Part shown: in pieces, positions 18,431-31,162 of the stretch | Numbering within the stretch: position 1 is the first letter of the stretch | Layout of the letters: every line of letters begins with the position of its first letter | Assembly: GCF_009996735.1 (NCBI RefSeq) | Contig: NZ_JAACYI010000003.1 | Span: 124,001-188,000 of the forward strand | Length of the DNA: 64,000 nucleotides | DNA from: Cellulomonas sp. APG4 | GTDB taxonomy: Bacteria; Actinomycetota; Actinomycetes; Actinomycetales; Cellulomonadaceae | Direction: 5' to 3' | Notes under the pieces: generated by a model | What the model was told of the DNA's origin: nothing | What the model saw: the letters and a program-made list of their open reading frames with translations, nothing else | Database searches by the model: none | Translations under genes and position numbers: made by a program

Positions 18431-19428
18431 CCCGTCCCGTCCTGACCCAGGCCACCGGCCCGGCCCACTCGCGCATCCTCGGCATCGGCGCGGTGCGCGG
18501 CGAGAACGTCGTGACGAACGACGACGTCGCCGGCCCGATCGACTCGTCCGACGAGTGGATCCGCCAGCGCACCGGCATCGCGACGCGTCGTCGTGCCGGA
18601 GCCGGCACCGACGTGCTCGACCTCTCGGAGGCCGCCGCCCGGGCCGCGCTCGACCACGCCGGGCTGACGGGCGCGGACATCGACGCCGTGATCCTGTCGA
18701 CCGTCACGTACTTCCACCAGACGCCCGCGGGCGCCGCGGTGGTTGCCGACCGCATCGGCGCGACCCCCGCAGCCGCCTACGACATCTCGGCGGCCTGCGC
18801 GGGCTACACCTACGGCATCGGCCAGGCCGACGCCCTCGTCCGCTCGGGCAACGCACGCAACGTGCTCGTGATCGGTGCCGAGAAGATGAGCGACTTCATC
18901 GACCCCACCGACCGCTCGATCTCGTTCCTCCTGGGCGACGGGGCCGGCGCCGTCGTCGTGGGTCCGTCGGACACACCCGGCATCGGACCGACGATCTGGG
19001 GCTCGGACGGCTCGATGGCCCACACGATCGGCCAGACCGAGTCGTGGCAGCAGGCCCACCGCAGCGGGGCCTGGCCCACGCTGCGCCAGGAGGGCCAGAG
19101 CGTCTTCAAGTGGGCCGTGTGGCAGATGGCGCCCGTCGCCGAGAAGGCCCTGGCCGCGGCCGGGGTGACGGCGCAGGACATCGACGCGTTCATCCCGCAC
19201 CAGGCGAACATGCGGATCATCGACCAGATGATCAAGCAGCTGAAGCTGCCCGAGGGCGTCGTCGTGGGACGTGACATCGTCGACACGGGCAACACCTCGG
19301 CGGCCTCGATCCCGCTCGCGACCGAGCGGCTGCTGCGGGAGGGGCAGGTGAGCAGCGGCGCGCTGGCGCTGCAGATCGGCTTCGGCGCGGGGCTCGTCTA
19401 CGCGGCCCAGGTCGTCGTCCTGCCCTGA
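18427..19428 (+). CDS. fabH: Beta-ketoacyl-ACP synthase III
   Basis: This 333-aa initiating condensing enzyme joins a starter acyl-CoA to malonyl-ACP. The catalytic triad is intact: Cys124 in DISAACAGYTYG, His258 in FIPHQANMRII and Asn289 in DTGNTSAASIP. In actinobacteria FabH commonly prefers branched starters; substrate choice cannot be read here. The GTG start at 18427 overlaps the fabD stop by four bases. Confidence 0.97.
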   Translation: MTRPVLTQATGPAHSRILGIGAVRGENVVTNDDVAGPIDSSDEWIRQRTGIATRRRAGAGTDVLDLSEAAARAALDHAGLTGADIDAVILSTVTYFHQTPAGAAVVADRIGATPAAAYDISAACAGYTYGIGQADALVRSGNARNVLVIGAEKMSDFIDPTDRSISFLLGDGAGAVVVGPSDTPGIGPTIWGSDGSMAHTIGQTESWQQAHRSGAWPTLRQEGQSVFKWAVWQMAPVAEKALAAAGVTAQDIDAFIPHQANMRIIDQMIKQLKLPEGVVVGRDIVDTGNTSAASIPLATERLLREGQVSSGALALQIGFGAGLVYAAQVVVLP

Positions 19429-19543
19429 CGGTCTCGGCCCGCACCGGCGGGTCCCACCCACCGCGCACCGCGTGCGCACCACAATCGTCAGCGCCCCGCG
19501 GGGCGACGACCACGAGAGCACGACCGACACGAGGAGACGCACG

Positions 19544-19792
19544 ATGGCATTCAGCGAGCAGGACATCCTGGCCGGGCTGGCCGAGATCGTCAGCGAGGAG
19601 ACGGGCCTGCCCGCGGACTCGGTGACGTCGGAGAAGTCGTTCACGGACGACCTGGACATCGACTCGCTGTCGATGATGACGATCGTCACGCTCGCCGAGG
19701 AGAAGTTCTCGGTGCGCATCCCCGACGACGAGGTCAAGAACCTCACCACCGTGGGCGACGCCGTCAGCTACATCAACGGCGCCCAGGGCTGA
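19544..19792 (+). CDS. acpP: Acyl carrier protein
   Basis: An 82-aa acidic four-helix carrier. The phosphopantetheine attachment serine is S41 in DDLDIDSLSMMTIV. ATG 19544 follows GAGGAGA. It is separated from fabH by about 115 bp, which could hold its own promoter, consistent with the need for high ACP levels, and from fabF by about 140 bp containing a long hairpin. Confidence 0.97.
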   Translation: MAFSEQDILAGLAEIVSEETGLPADSVTSEKSFTDDLDIDSLSMMTIVTLAEEKFSVRIPDDEVKNLTTVGDAVSYINGAQG

Positions 19793-19810
19793 GACCGCCC
19801 GTCCGCCCTG

Positions 19811-19845
19811 CCCAGGGGCCTGCCGCACGACGGCGGGTCCCTGGG
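19811..19845 (+). terminator. Stem-loop between acpP and fabF
   Basis: A 15-bp stem, including a few G-U pairs, runs from CCCAGGGGCCTGCCG (19811-19825) to CGGCGGGTCCCTGGG (19831-19845) with a 5-nt loop. It starts 19 bp after the acpP stop, so it could terminate part of the acpP transcripts before fabF and lower the FabF to ACP ratio. Confidence 0.55.
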
Positions 19846-19934
19846 GCGGGGTGAGGCCCCACCGCTCCACCCGTCCCGGCAGCGACCGCGACGACCGTCC
19901 GCCCGCGCGACCGAGCGCACGCCCTGGAGGAACC

Positions 19935-21179
<1,245 letters not shown>

Positions 21180-21292
21180 GCGCCCCGACCCGTTCCGACG
21201 AGGTCGTGAGGCAGGTGTCGAGATCGGCAGGCAGGTCCCCCGATCCCGACACGGGAGTCACGATGCCGCGGGAAGGCTGGGGTCGGTTGCTG

Positions 21293-21793
21293 TCAGCCGA
21301 CGCGGTGGAGCCAGCGGACGGGTGCGCCCGCGCCCGCGTAGCGGAACGGCTCGAGCTCGTCGTCCCAGGCCTGGCCGAGCGCAAGGTCGAGCTCGCGACG
21401 CATGCGGGCCGGGTCGCCGGCGTGCTCGAGCGCGGCGCGCACCCTGTCCTCCGGGACCATCGTGTTGCCGTGCACGTCCGTGGTCGCGTGGAAGATGCCG
21501 AGCTCGGGGGTGTGGCTCCAGCGCGCGCCGTCGGCGCCGTGGCTCGCCTCCTCCGTCACCTCGTAGCGCAGGTGCGTCCAGCCGCGCAGCGCGGACGTGA
21601 GCCGGGCGCCCGTGCCCTGGGCCCCCTGCCACGAGTACTCGGTGCGGAACATCCCCGGCGCCGCGGGCTGCTCGGTCCAGTCCATGTGCAGGCGCACGCC
21701 CAGGGCCCCGCCGGCTGCCCACTCGATGTGAGGGCACAGCGCTCGCGGGGCTGAGTGCACGAAAAGGACACCGCGGGTGATGGCACCAGCCAT
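21293..21793 (-). CDS. DUF3145 family protein
   Basis: A 166-aa protein opening TRGVLFVHSAPRALCPHIEWA with HMDWTEQPAAPGMFRTEYSW, diagnostic of the actinobacterial DUF3145 family that is almost always next to fabF. The ATG at 21793 follows AGGAGGG. Its role is unknown; the conserved neighbourhood suggests a link to lipid synthesis. It is convergent with fabF. Confidence 0.88.
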   Translation of the reverse strand: MAGAITRGVLFVHSAPRALCPHIEWAAGGALGVRLHMDWTEQPAAPGMFRTEYSWQGAQGTGARLTSALRGWTHLRYEVTEEASHGADGARWSHTPELGIFHATTDVHGNTMVPEDRVRAALEHAGDPARMRRELDLALGQAWDDELEPFRYAGAGAPVRWLHRVG

Positions 21794-21940
21794 GTCGGCC
21801 CTCCTGTCGGGTTCGAGGTACGTCTTCCCCTACGACCTCGTCCCCCGCGCGGGAGGCGGCACGGACTCGCGGCGTGCTGGCGCCAGCATGCCCGACGCAC
21901 CCCGTGCTTGACCAGCCCACGCGCCGACGCGTGTGCGGGA

Positions 21941-22432
21941 TCAGGCGAGCTGCTCCCGCAGGGCCCGCATCGCCTTCTTGCGCACCGACCGGTCCAGCCG
22001 GTCGAGGTAGAGCATCCCGTCGAGGTGGTCGACCTCGTGCTGCAGGCAGCGCGCCATGAGCTCCACGCCCTCGACCACGACCTTCTTCCCGTCGAGGTCC
22101 TCGCCCTCGACCCTCGCGTACCAGGAGCGCGTGGTCGGGTACCACAGGCCGGGCACCGAGAGGCAACCCTCGTCGCCGTCCTGGTACTCGTCCTGCGACA
22201 GCTCGACGATGCGCGGGTTGAGCACGTAGCCCAGGTCGTCGTCGACGTTCCACGAGAACGCGCGCAGGCCCACGCCGATCTGGTTCGCCGCGAGTCCGGC
22301 CCTGCCCTCGTGGTCGACGGTCTCGAGCAGGTCCTCGACCAGCGAGCGCACGCGCGCGTCGATCTCGGTCACGGGTTCGCACGGGGTCCGCAGCACCGGG
22401 TCGCCGATCACCCGGATCTCTCTCATGGCCAT
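21941..22432 (-). CDS. def: Peptide deformylase
   Basis: This 163-aa metallo-hydrolase removes the formyl group from nascent proteins. The three family motifs are present: [11 protein letters not shown] (GxGLAAxQ), DEGCLSVPG (EGCLS, with the metal-binding Cys), and [10 protein letters not shown] (HEXXH). Three in-frame ATGs lie close together at 22441, 22432 and 22426; 22432 ([10 protein letters not shown]) has a GGGAG at good spacing and is preferred. It is divergent from the YtxH-like gene. Confidence 0.95.
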   Translation of the reverse strand: MAMREIRVIGDPVLRTPCEPVTEIDARVRSLVEDLLETVDHEGRAGLAANQIGVGLRAFSWNVDDDLGYVLNPRIVELSQDEYQDGDEGCLSVPGLWYPTTRSWYARVEGEDLDGKKVVVEGVELMARCLQHEVDHLDGMLYLDRLDRSVRKKAMRALREQLA

Positions 22433-22538
22433 GCCGCCCATGCTCCCACGCCGCGCGTGCTCCGCGGATGCGACCTACGCTCGACGGCAGGGACGCCGCG
22501 CCGGTCGGCCGGCGCGACCACGGACGAAGGAGGACCAC

Positions 22539-22868
22539 ATGCGCACCAAGGCAGCATTCCTGATCGGCGGCGCCGTCGGGTACGTGCTCGGCACGCGCGC
22601 CGGACGCGAGCAGTTCGAGAAGATCCGGCTCCAGGCGCAGAAGGTCTGGGAGAACCCGCAGGTCCAGGAGAAGGTCTCCGAGGTCGAGCACCGTGTGTCC
22701 GACCTCGCACGCGACACCGCCCCCGTCGTGAAGGAGAAGGTCGGCGAGGCCGTGCGCACCGCCACCGACACCGTCCGCAGCAGGACGGACGGCGGCTCGA
22801 CCGGCTCGACGGGATCGTCGACCACCAGCACCTCCCCCTCGGGCTCGTCCGTCAACGGCACAGCCTGA
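22539..22868 (+). CDS. YtxH-like small membrane-associated protein
   Basis: A 109-aa protein with ATG 22539 after GAAGGAGG. It begins with a short hydrophobic glycine-rich segment, AAFLIGGAVGYVLGTRAGRE, then a charged helix (FEKIRLQAQKVWENPQVQEKV) and a Ser/Thr/Gly-rich tail. The GxxxGYxxGxxAG pattern resembles YtxH-domain stress-associated proteins. Function unknown. A strong terminator follows. Confidence 0.7.
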   Translation: MRTKAAFLIGGAVGYVLGTRAGREQFEKIRLQAQKVWENPQVQEKVSEVEHRVSDLARDTAPVVKEKVGEAVRTATDTVRSRTDGGSTGSTGSSTTSTSPSGSSVNGTA

Positions 22869-22882
22869 GCACCCTCGCACCA

Positions 22883-22921
22883 CCGGTGGCCACGGACGTC
22901 CTCGGACTCCGTGGCCACCGG
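22883..22921 (+). terminator. Terminator after the YtxH-like gene
   Basis: CCGGTGGCCACGGA (22883-22896) and TCCGTGGCCACCGG (22908-22921) form a perfect 14-bp stem with an 11-nt loop, 14 bp after the stop. Confidence 0.8.
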
Positions 22922-22986
22922 TCTGTCCGCACCCGCCGCGGCATGTCCCGCGGCGGCCTCGCGCGCCCACCCGGCAGACTGACCGC

Positions 22987-23190
22987 GTGACCGAGCTCCT
23001 GACGACCGTGGCCGTGGTGCTGGGCGGGCTGCTGACGCTCGGCGGAGCAGCGCTGCTCGTGCTGGCCTTCCGGCACGGGCAGGCGGGCCGGGCCGACGAC
23101 GAGCGGCGCGTGTTCCGTCTCGCGGTCGCCGCGCTCGCCGTCGGGTCGCTGGGCTTCCTCGCGTCGGCCATGCTCTCCGGTCCCGCCTGA
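22987..23190 (+). CDS. Small two-TM membrane protein, unknown
   Basis: A 67-aa protein starting with GTG at 22987. It has two hydrophobic segments, LLTTVAVVLGGLLTLGGAALLVLAF and LAVAALAVGSLGFLASAML, separated by a charged loop. No family is recognised. High GC at third positions and the position between a terminator and the next gene support it as coding. Confidence 0.5.
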   Translation: MTELLTTVAVVLGGLLTLGGAALLVLAFRHGQAGRADDERRVFRLAVAALAVGSLGFLASAMLSGPA

Positions 23191-24184
23191 CCTGTCCTGC
23201 GCCCTCGTCGCGCGCCGCGGCCTCGGGCCTGCGGCCCACGTCGACGCGACCGGGCTGTCACGCCCACGTACTGGGGGGCGTCCCCTAGAGTCAGGCGTCC
23301 GGCGGGTGACCGCCCGGTGACGGCCAGGTGTCCAGGGGGTGGCGTGGGGTCCGACCGTGCCGAACGACGGCCTGTCGTCGCGCTGCCACGCCACGACGAC
23401 GCGTCACCGACGCCACCCACCCCTCCGCGCGGCGCCTCCGGCCGCTTCGCCGACGAAGGAGTCACGTGACTGACCGCACCTTCGACCGCGTGCCCGACGA
23501 ACGCCTGGACCTGCGTCCGTTCATCGGGTTCCTCGCGGCCGTCACCGGCGCGCTGCTGACCGTCAACGTCATCGCCAAGCTCGTGTACGACCCGCTCGAA
23601 CGGAACTTCTGGACCGGCAACTTCGACGTGAACCGTGAGGCGAACGCACCCACGCTGTGGAACGCCTCGCTGCTGCTCGCGATCGCGCTCACGTGCGTCG
23701 CGCTCGGGGCTCTGGGGCCGCGTACGGGCCGTCTGCGGTGGGTCGTCGCTGCGCTCGCGGCGTCGGCCATGGCCGCCGACGAGCTGCTGGGCTGGCACGA
23801 GAAGCTCCGCACCGTCGGCGTCGTGATGTCGGACGCGACCGGGCTCGATCTGCCGACCTACGCATGGCTCATGCCCGGAGCACTGCTGGCCCTCGGCCTC
23901 GTGGTGGCCGTCGTGCTGTGGGTCCGCGGCCTGCCCGGGCGTGCGCGCGTCGGTGTGATCGTCGGAGCCGCCCTCTACGTCGCAGGCGCGCTGGGCGTCG
24001 AGGCGATCTCGGGCTGGGTCGCACGCGAGGACGGCATCGCGCTCGCGTACAACCTGGTCACGGCCGGCGAGGAGGGCCTCGAGATGACCGGGTGCCTGGT
24101 CGTCCTCGCAGTCCTCCTCGGGATGCTGCGCCTCACGCTCGACGGCGGTGGACGGCGCGCGGTGGTGCTCAGCCACGACGTCGC

Positions 24185-24224
24185 GGGTGCGTCCGTCCCG
24201 CCCCACCGCGGGACGGACGCACCC
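24185..24224. terminator. 17-bp bidirectional hairpin inside a coding sequence
   Basis: GGGTGCGTCCGTCCCGC at 24185-24201 pairs perfectly with GCGGGACGGACGCACCC at 24208-24224, loop CCCACC. It lies within the last 40 codons of the membrane-protein gene and about 20 bp beyond the aceB stop. It probably terminates aceB and perhaps the converging transcript. Confidence 0.7.
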
Positions 24225-24246
24225 GAGGCCGCCGAGCCGGGAGAGC

Positions 24247-25920
<1,674 letters not shown>

Positions 25921-25937
25921 CGTCGTCCCGTCCTTCC

Positions 25938-27299
<1,362 letters not shown>

Positions 27300-27402
27300 G
27301 GCGTGTCCTCCTGGGTTCCCGGACCGGCAGGTGCCGGTCGCGACGGACGGTGCACCTCCACCGTGGGGGAACCCTGAGCGCTCTTCATGGGCCGGATCGC
27401 GT

Positions 27403-27433
27403 GAAGAATCGGGATTCTTCTTCTGCGCAGAAG
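27403..27433. promoter_or_regulatory. Two abutting palindromes in the aceA/ramB divergent promoter
   Basis: GAAGAAT-CGGG-ATTCTTC (27403-27420) is followed with a one-base overlap by the perfect 14-mer CTTCTGCGCAGAAG (27420-27433). They lie 37 bp before the ramB start and about 105 bp before aceA. RamB/ScfR regulators bind TTTGCAAA-like sites, and TTCTGCGCAGAA is a loose relative, so RamB autoregulation and aceA control is a reasonable guess. Confidence 0.5.
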
Positions 27434-27469
27434 GTGGGCGGCCGAGCGAGGCCCTGGCAGCGTGGACGC

Positions 27470-28966
27470 ATGGCACTCACCGACCGCGTCCCGCGCCCCA
27501 CGGGGGCCGAGGCCGACACGCCCGAGCTCGCCGACGCGCTCGTCCTGGGTCGACGCATCCGCCACCTACGCACCGCACGCGGACTCACCCTCGAGGAGCT
27601 CGGCGCCGCCGTCGGGCGCGCGCCGTCCCAGATCTCGATGCTCGAGAACGGTCACCGCGAGGCGAAGGTCTCGGTGCTGCGGCGTCTCGCGGGGGCGCTC
27701 GGGGTCCCGCTCACCGAGCTGCTCGCCCCCGAGCCACCGTCGCGCCGGGCGGCGCTCGAGGTCGCGCTCGAGCGTGCGCAGCGCGGCCCCCTCTACTCGG
27801 CCCTCGGGCTGCCGTCGGTCAAGGTGGGGCGGTCGCTGCCCACCGACGCGCTCGAGGCGCTCGTGCGACTCGGCGACGAGCTGCAGCGACTGCTCACCGA
27901 GAAGGCCGCGACACCCGAGGAGGCTCGCCGCGCGAACGCCGAGCTGCGCGCGACCATGCGCGCCCAGGACAACTACTTCCCCGACCTCGAGGAGCATGCG
28001 CGGCACCTGCTGGCCGCCGTCGGGCACCCTGGTGGCCCGCTGTCCCAGCGCGGGACCGCCGAGATCGCCGCTCACCTGGGCTTCACGCTGCACTACGTGC
28101 ACGACCTGCCGCACTCGACGCGCTCGGTGACGGACCTCGAGCACCGGCGCATCTACCTGCCGCACGCCCTGAGCCCGGGCGGCGACCCGCGCTCGCCGCT
28201 GCTGCAGGCCCTCGCGAGCCACGTGCTGGGGCACCGCGAACCCCGCGACTACGGCGACTTCCTGCGGCAGCGTGTCGAGACCAACTACCTGGCGGCCGCC
28301 CTCATGCTGCCCGAGGAGGGCGCCGTCGCGATGCTCGCCGAGGCGAAGGCCGCGCGGCGGCTCTCGGTCGAGGACCTCCGCGACGCCTTCGCCGTCACCT
28401 ACGAGACCGCGGCGCACCGGTTCACCAACCTCGCGACGCGGCACCTCGACATCCCGGTGCACTTCATGAAGGTCCACGAGAGCGGCACGCTCCACAAGGC
28501 CTACGAGAACGACGGCGTGAGCTTCCCGAGCGATCCGCTGGGCGCGATCGAGGGTCAGCCCGTGTGCCGGCGCTGGACGGCGCGCGTGGTCTTCGACATC
28601 GAGGACCGGTTCTCGCCCTACTACCAGTACACGGACACGCCGTCGGGCACGTTCTGGTGCACGTCACGTGTGCAGGGCTCGGCCGACGGCGAGTTCTCGG
28701 TGAGCGTGGGAGTGCCGTTCGCGCAGGTGCGCTGGTTCCAGGGGCGCGAGACCACCGAGCGCGCGCAGTCGCGCTGCCCCGAGCCCGACTGCTGCCGGCG
28801 TCCGCCCGTCGCCCTGGCCGACCGCTGGCAGGGGCGCGCCTGGCCGAGCGCGCGACCGCACGCGAGCATGCTCGCGGCGCTGCCCACGGGTGCGTTCCCG
28901 GGCGTCGACGAGACCGAGGTCTTCACCTTCCTCGACCGCCACTCCCCCGTGCGACCGACGGACTGA
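27470..28966 (+). CDS. ramB: Short-chain fatty-acyl transcriptional regulator, RamB-like
   Basis: A 498-aa regulator starting at ATG 27470. An XRE helix-turn-helix occupies about residues 25-85 ([24 protein letters not shown]). The middle and C-terminal part is the ScfR/RamB family: an ImmA/IrrE-like segment with [33 protein letters not shown], then a DUF2083-type region with cysteines CRRW and CPEPDCCRR. The expected HExxH is degenerate (SHVLGH), as in this regulator family. RamB homologues sense acetate or propionate metabolism and control aceA and aceB, which fits the divergent arrangement here. Confidence 0.88.
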   Translation: MALTDRVPRPTGAEADTPELADALVLGRRIRHLRTARGLTLEELGAAVGRAPSQISMLENGHREAKVSVLRRLAGALGVPLTELLAPEPPSRRAALEVALERAQRGPLYSALGLPSVKVGRSLPTDALEALVRLGDELQRLLTEKAATPEEARRANAELRATMRAQDNYFPDLEEHARHLLAAVGHPGGPLSQRGTAEIAAHLGFTLHYVHDLPHSTRSVTDLEHRRIYLPHALSPGGDPRSPLLQALASHVLGHREPRDYGDFLRQRVETNYLAAALMLPEEGAVAMLAEAKAARRLSVEDLRDAFAVTYETAAHRFTNLATRHLDIPVHFMKVHESGTLHKAYENDGVSFPSDPLGAIEGQPVCRRWTARVVFDIEDRFSPYYQYTDTPSGTFWCTSRVQGSADGEFSVSVGVPFAQVRWFQGRETTERAQSRCPEPDCCRRPPVALADRWQGRAWPSARPHASMLAALPTGAFPGVDETEVFTFLDRHSPVRPTD

Positions 28967-28983
28967 TGCGGCGAAGCGCCGGG

Positions 28984-29583
28984 TCAGAGCTCGGTGGTGA
29001 CGCTCGGCGACGGTGTCGGCGTGGGACCGCCACCCGAGCCGTCCCCGGCGGCACCCGTCCCCGCGACCCCACCAGCCACGGCGGCGACGGCGAGCAGGAA
29101 CGCTCCGGCGAACACGAGTGCTCGCGCCGCCGTCAGTCCCTTGAGCCCTTCACCCAGGGACGTCAAGGCACCTTCGAGGAAGGACCCGCTCACCGTGGCG
29201 TCGTCGGAGAGGGCGCGGACCCTGACGTCGGCGTCGGGGACCCTGGCGACCACCTTCTCCGCACGCAACGCCTCGCCGGCCATCAGGCCCACGCCGGCGC
29301 CGAGCAGCAGCAGGCCGGCCGCCACAGCGCCCGCCACGGCGAGGATCCCCAGCTCGTGACCGTCACCCACGGGCAGCACCGCCATGAGCGCCGCGAGCAG
29401 GGCCACGGCCCCAGCCGCCCAGCCTCCGACCCGGCGCCAGGTGGAGATCTGCCCCTCGACCCCCGCCTTGTCGTAGACGGGCACCCACTCCACGCCCTCG
29501 ACCTTCTGGTACCCCCCGCCCGCGTCCTGCGCCTCGAGCAGGGCTCGCACCTTCGCGACCTCGTCGTCAGTGAGTCCCGCCAT
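28984..29583 (-). CDS. Membrane protein of unknown function with three hydrophobic segments
   Basis: This 199-aa protein starts at ATG 29583 behind GGGAGGTGGG. Residues 1-55 are soluble (TDDEVAKVRALLEAQDAGGG, then EWVPVYDKAGVEGQISTWRRV), followed by AAGAVALLAALMAVLPV, LAVAGAVAAGLLLLGAGVGLMAG and, after a charged region, ALVFAGAFLLAVAAVAGG. The C-terminus is Gly/Pro/Thr-rich. No family is recognised. It is the last core gene before element 1; an apparent N-terminal extension runs into the tRNA remnant and is spurious. Confidence 0.65.
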   Translation of the reverse strand: MAGLTDDEVAKVRALLEAQDAGGGYQKVEGVEWVPVYDKAGVEGQISTWRRVGGWAAGAVALLAALMAVLPVGDGHELGILAVAGAVAAGLLLLGAGVGLMAGEALRAEKVVARVPDADVRVRALSDDATVSGSFLEGALTSLGEGLKGLTAARALVFAGAFLLAVAAVAGGVAGTGAAGDGSGGGPTPTPSPSVTTEL

Positions 29584-29702
29584 CGCACCCACCTCCCTCG
29601 CATGCACGGTAGACCCGGACATCTCGGGCGCACCAGGGGCGTGTGCGGCATGCGTCGGACACGAGCTGCAGGTGTCAAGGATCAACCGACGCAGGAGAAA
29701 GC

Positions 29703-29758
29703 ACGGTGGGCCAGGTGGGGCTTGAACCCACGACCGACGGATTATGAGTCCGCTGCTC
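29703..29758 (-). repeat. att direct repeat, displaced tRNA 3' fragment
   Basis: This is identical over 56 bp to 41603-41658. It contains the tRNA 3' portion from the anticodon stem to the acceptor end but lacks the 5' part, so it is not a functional tRNA. It marks the far end of element 1. Confidence 0.9.
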
Positions 29759-29870
29759 ACGTGATCTGGGGCACCCGACTGGCCTGCTCGCTCACAGCGT
29801 AACCGCAGGTCATCGAGACCTTCTTGCTACTCAGCGGCACTCAGGGCTTGTCAGCCCTGAGCAGGCTGCG

Positions 29871-29892
29871 GCGGTCCCCAAGTGGTCCCGAG
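29871..29892. promoter_or_regulatory. Putative integrase arm site, left
   Basis: GGTCCCCAAGTGGTCCCGAG contains two GGTCCC units ten bases apart. A near-identical block (GGTCCCCGAGCGGTCCCGGA) lies at 41529-41550 near the other att copy. The matching pair just inside both ends suggests arm-type binding sites for the integrase or excisionase. Confidence 0.5.
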
Positions 29893-30074
29893 ACGCGATC
29901 CGGGGCGATGCACACAGCCCGATTGCCCTCAGGGCTGATCTGCCCGTAGCGTTGCGGCCACAACCAGGGGCGGCAGCCGAGAGGCTGACCCGCCCCGCTA
30001 GGTGGCCGTGAGAGGCGCTCGACGCGCACGGTGTCCCGGTCAGGTCCTGAACCTGAGCCCGCCTGCATCCCTGG

Positions 30075-30117
30075 AAGCCCAGGACCCCACCCCAATGAGG
30101 GGGCTGGTCCTGGGCTT
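30075..30117 (+). terminator. 12-bp hairpin upstream of the excisionase-like gene
   Basis: AAGCCCAGGACC (30075-30086) pairs perfectly with GGTCCTGGGCTT (30106-30117) and a short T-rich stretch follows. It may insulate the element from transcription entering across the att site. The rest of 29760-30157 shows no gene that I can support. Confidence 0.55.
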
Positions 30118-30157
30118 CGTTGTTCCTGGGCCAGCTCTCTGAGCCCCAGGAGCCGAG

Positions 30158-30364
30158 ATGCCTCGCAAGATCACCAGCCGCCCCGTGGAGGGCGACGTCC
30201 TCCTCGATGACCGCGCCGTCTGCCAGCGCCTCGGCGTGAGCATCGCGACCGCCCGACGCCTGCGCTACCGAGGAGAGCTCACCAGCGTTCGCATCGGCGG
30301 GGCTGTCCGAGTAACCGCCAGCTCTCTCGACGCGCTCATCGCTCGCGGGACTGTGCAGCGATGA
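30158..30364 (+). CDS. Excisionase-like MerR/HTH_17 DNA-binding protein
   Basis: A 68-aa protein, ATG 30158 after AGGAG. LLDDRAVCQRLGVSIATARRLRYRGELTSVRIGGAVRV is a winged helix-turn-helix of the excisionase/HTH_17 class, with the typical R-x-G wing. Its place beside the att site supports a role as recombination directionality factor for the integrase at 36036, although that gene is 6 kb away. It overlaps the next, broken gene as ATGA. Confidence 0.75.
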   Translation: MPRKITSRPVEGDVLLDDRAVCQRLGVSIATARRLRYRGELTSVRIGGAVRVTASSLDALIARGTVQR

Positions 30365-30608
30365 AGCGCCGCGAGGCGAGCGAGCCGACCCCAGCTTCGA
30401 CGACGCACTGCTGCGGTTCTCAACCGACGCCCCGCTGGAGGAGGTCAACGCCCTCGGCGGCCTCGACCTCGCCCTCCGCGGCTGCGAGGTCGAGGAGTCG
30501 GCCATTGGAAGCAGGTCGATGATGACCCGCCGAACCTCTCGAACCCATTTCCTCCTCCACGGTAAGGGAATGCGTCGCCCAGACGCATTAGCAGAAGTGC
30601 CAAACTGA
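30361..30608 (+). pseudogene. Frameshifted small gene downstream of the excisionase
   Basis: ATG at 30361 overlaps the excisionase stop and reads MKRREASEPTP, then leaves coding character. From about 30393 the neighbouring frame reads SFDDALLRFSTDAPLEEVNA and LGGLDLALRGCEVEES with near-perfect GC third positions, down to a TGA at 30606, but has no start of its own. Adding one C to the CCCC run at 30390-30392 joins both parts into one protein of about 82 aa. A one-base deletion, or a sequencing error, is the likely cause. Family not recognised. Confidence 0.45.
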
Positions 30609-30653
30609 AGGTGTGCGGCAATGCGCGCAAACTCAGCCCAAGGAGGAATGGGA

Positions 30654-30932
30654 ATGGCTCGACCTCGAAAGCCAAACGGTCCCGAGTATCCCGTGATGAA
30701 GACGGTGTACCTCAGCCACGAGACGCACGACGCTCTGACCACGATGGCGAAGCTGCTCGGGGTCTCGTGGGCGTCATTCGCTCGCAGCATTCTCGACGCA
30801 TTTGTGAACCAGACCGTCGAGCAGGCCGAGAACGCCGCGATGCTCGACGTCAACGACGAGATCAACAGCGACGACGAGGCGACCGAACCCGACGACGAGA
30901 TCAACGACGAGAAGCAGGAGGACGAGGACTGA
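30654..30932 (+). CDS. Ribbon-helix-helix (CopG-like) regulator
   Basis: A 92-aa protein. ATG 30654 is 7 nt after AGGAGG; the ATG at 30648 is too close to the site. Residues 10-50 (MKTVYLSHETHDALTTMAKL and LGVSWASFARSILDAFV) match a ribbon-helix-helix fold, and the tail is strongly acidic (DDEATEPDDEINDEKQEDED). It probably represses an early operon. Its TGA shares a base with the next ATG. Confidence 0.65.
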   Translation: MARPRKPNGPEYPVMKTVYLSHETHDALTTMAKLLGVSWASFARSILDAFVNQTVEQAENAAMLDVNDEINSDDEATEPDDEINDEKQEDED

Positions 30933-31162
30933 TGCTGACCGACAAGAACCACAAGCCCGAGTGGGCTCCCGTTCCGAACGACCGACTGGAGGGGACGCTT
31001 GCGCGGCTGAACAAGGAGATGGCCGAGGCGGAGGACACGCTCCTCGCCGCTGCTGAGCGCGGGCAGAAGCTGGACGCGCTGAACCAGCGCGCTTCGGCCG
31101 CCGACGAGGCCACCCTGCGTCAGCGGTACCCGGCGCTCGACGGCAGGGTGGGTGAGCTCTGA
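30932..31162 (+). CDS. Small coiled-coil protein with RYPAL motif
   Basis: A 76-aa protein, translationally coupled on both sides (TGATG). The centre is a charged heptad-like helix (LEGTLARLNKEMAEAEDTLL) and the C-terminus reads LRQRYPALDGRVGEL. The same RYPAL segment ends the next protein, so both may bind a shared partner. No family recognised. Confidence 0.6.
   Translation: MLTDKNHKPEWAPVPNDRLEGTLARLNKEMAEAEDTLLAAAERGQKLDALNQRASAADEATLRQRYPALDGRVGEL

Noticed and set aside
29584-29760. N-terminal extension of the 28984-29583 membrane protein through the tRNA fragment
   Set aside because: The extra residues (SSGLIIRRSWVQAPPGPP) are translation of the tRNA remnant; the ATG at 29583 has an excellent ribosome-binding site.
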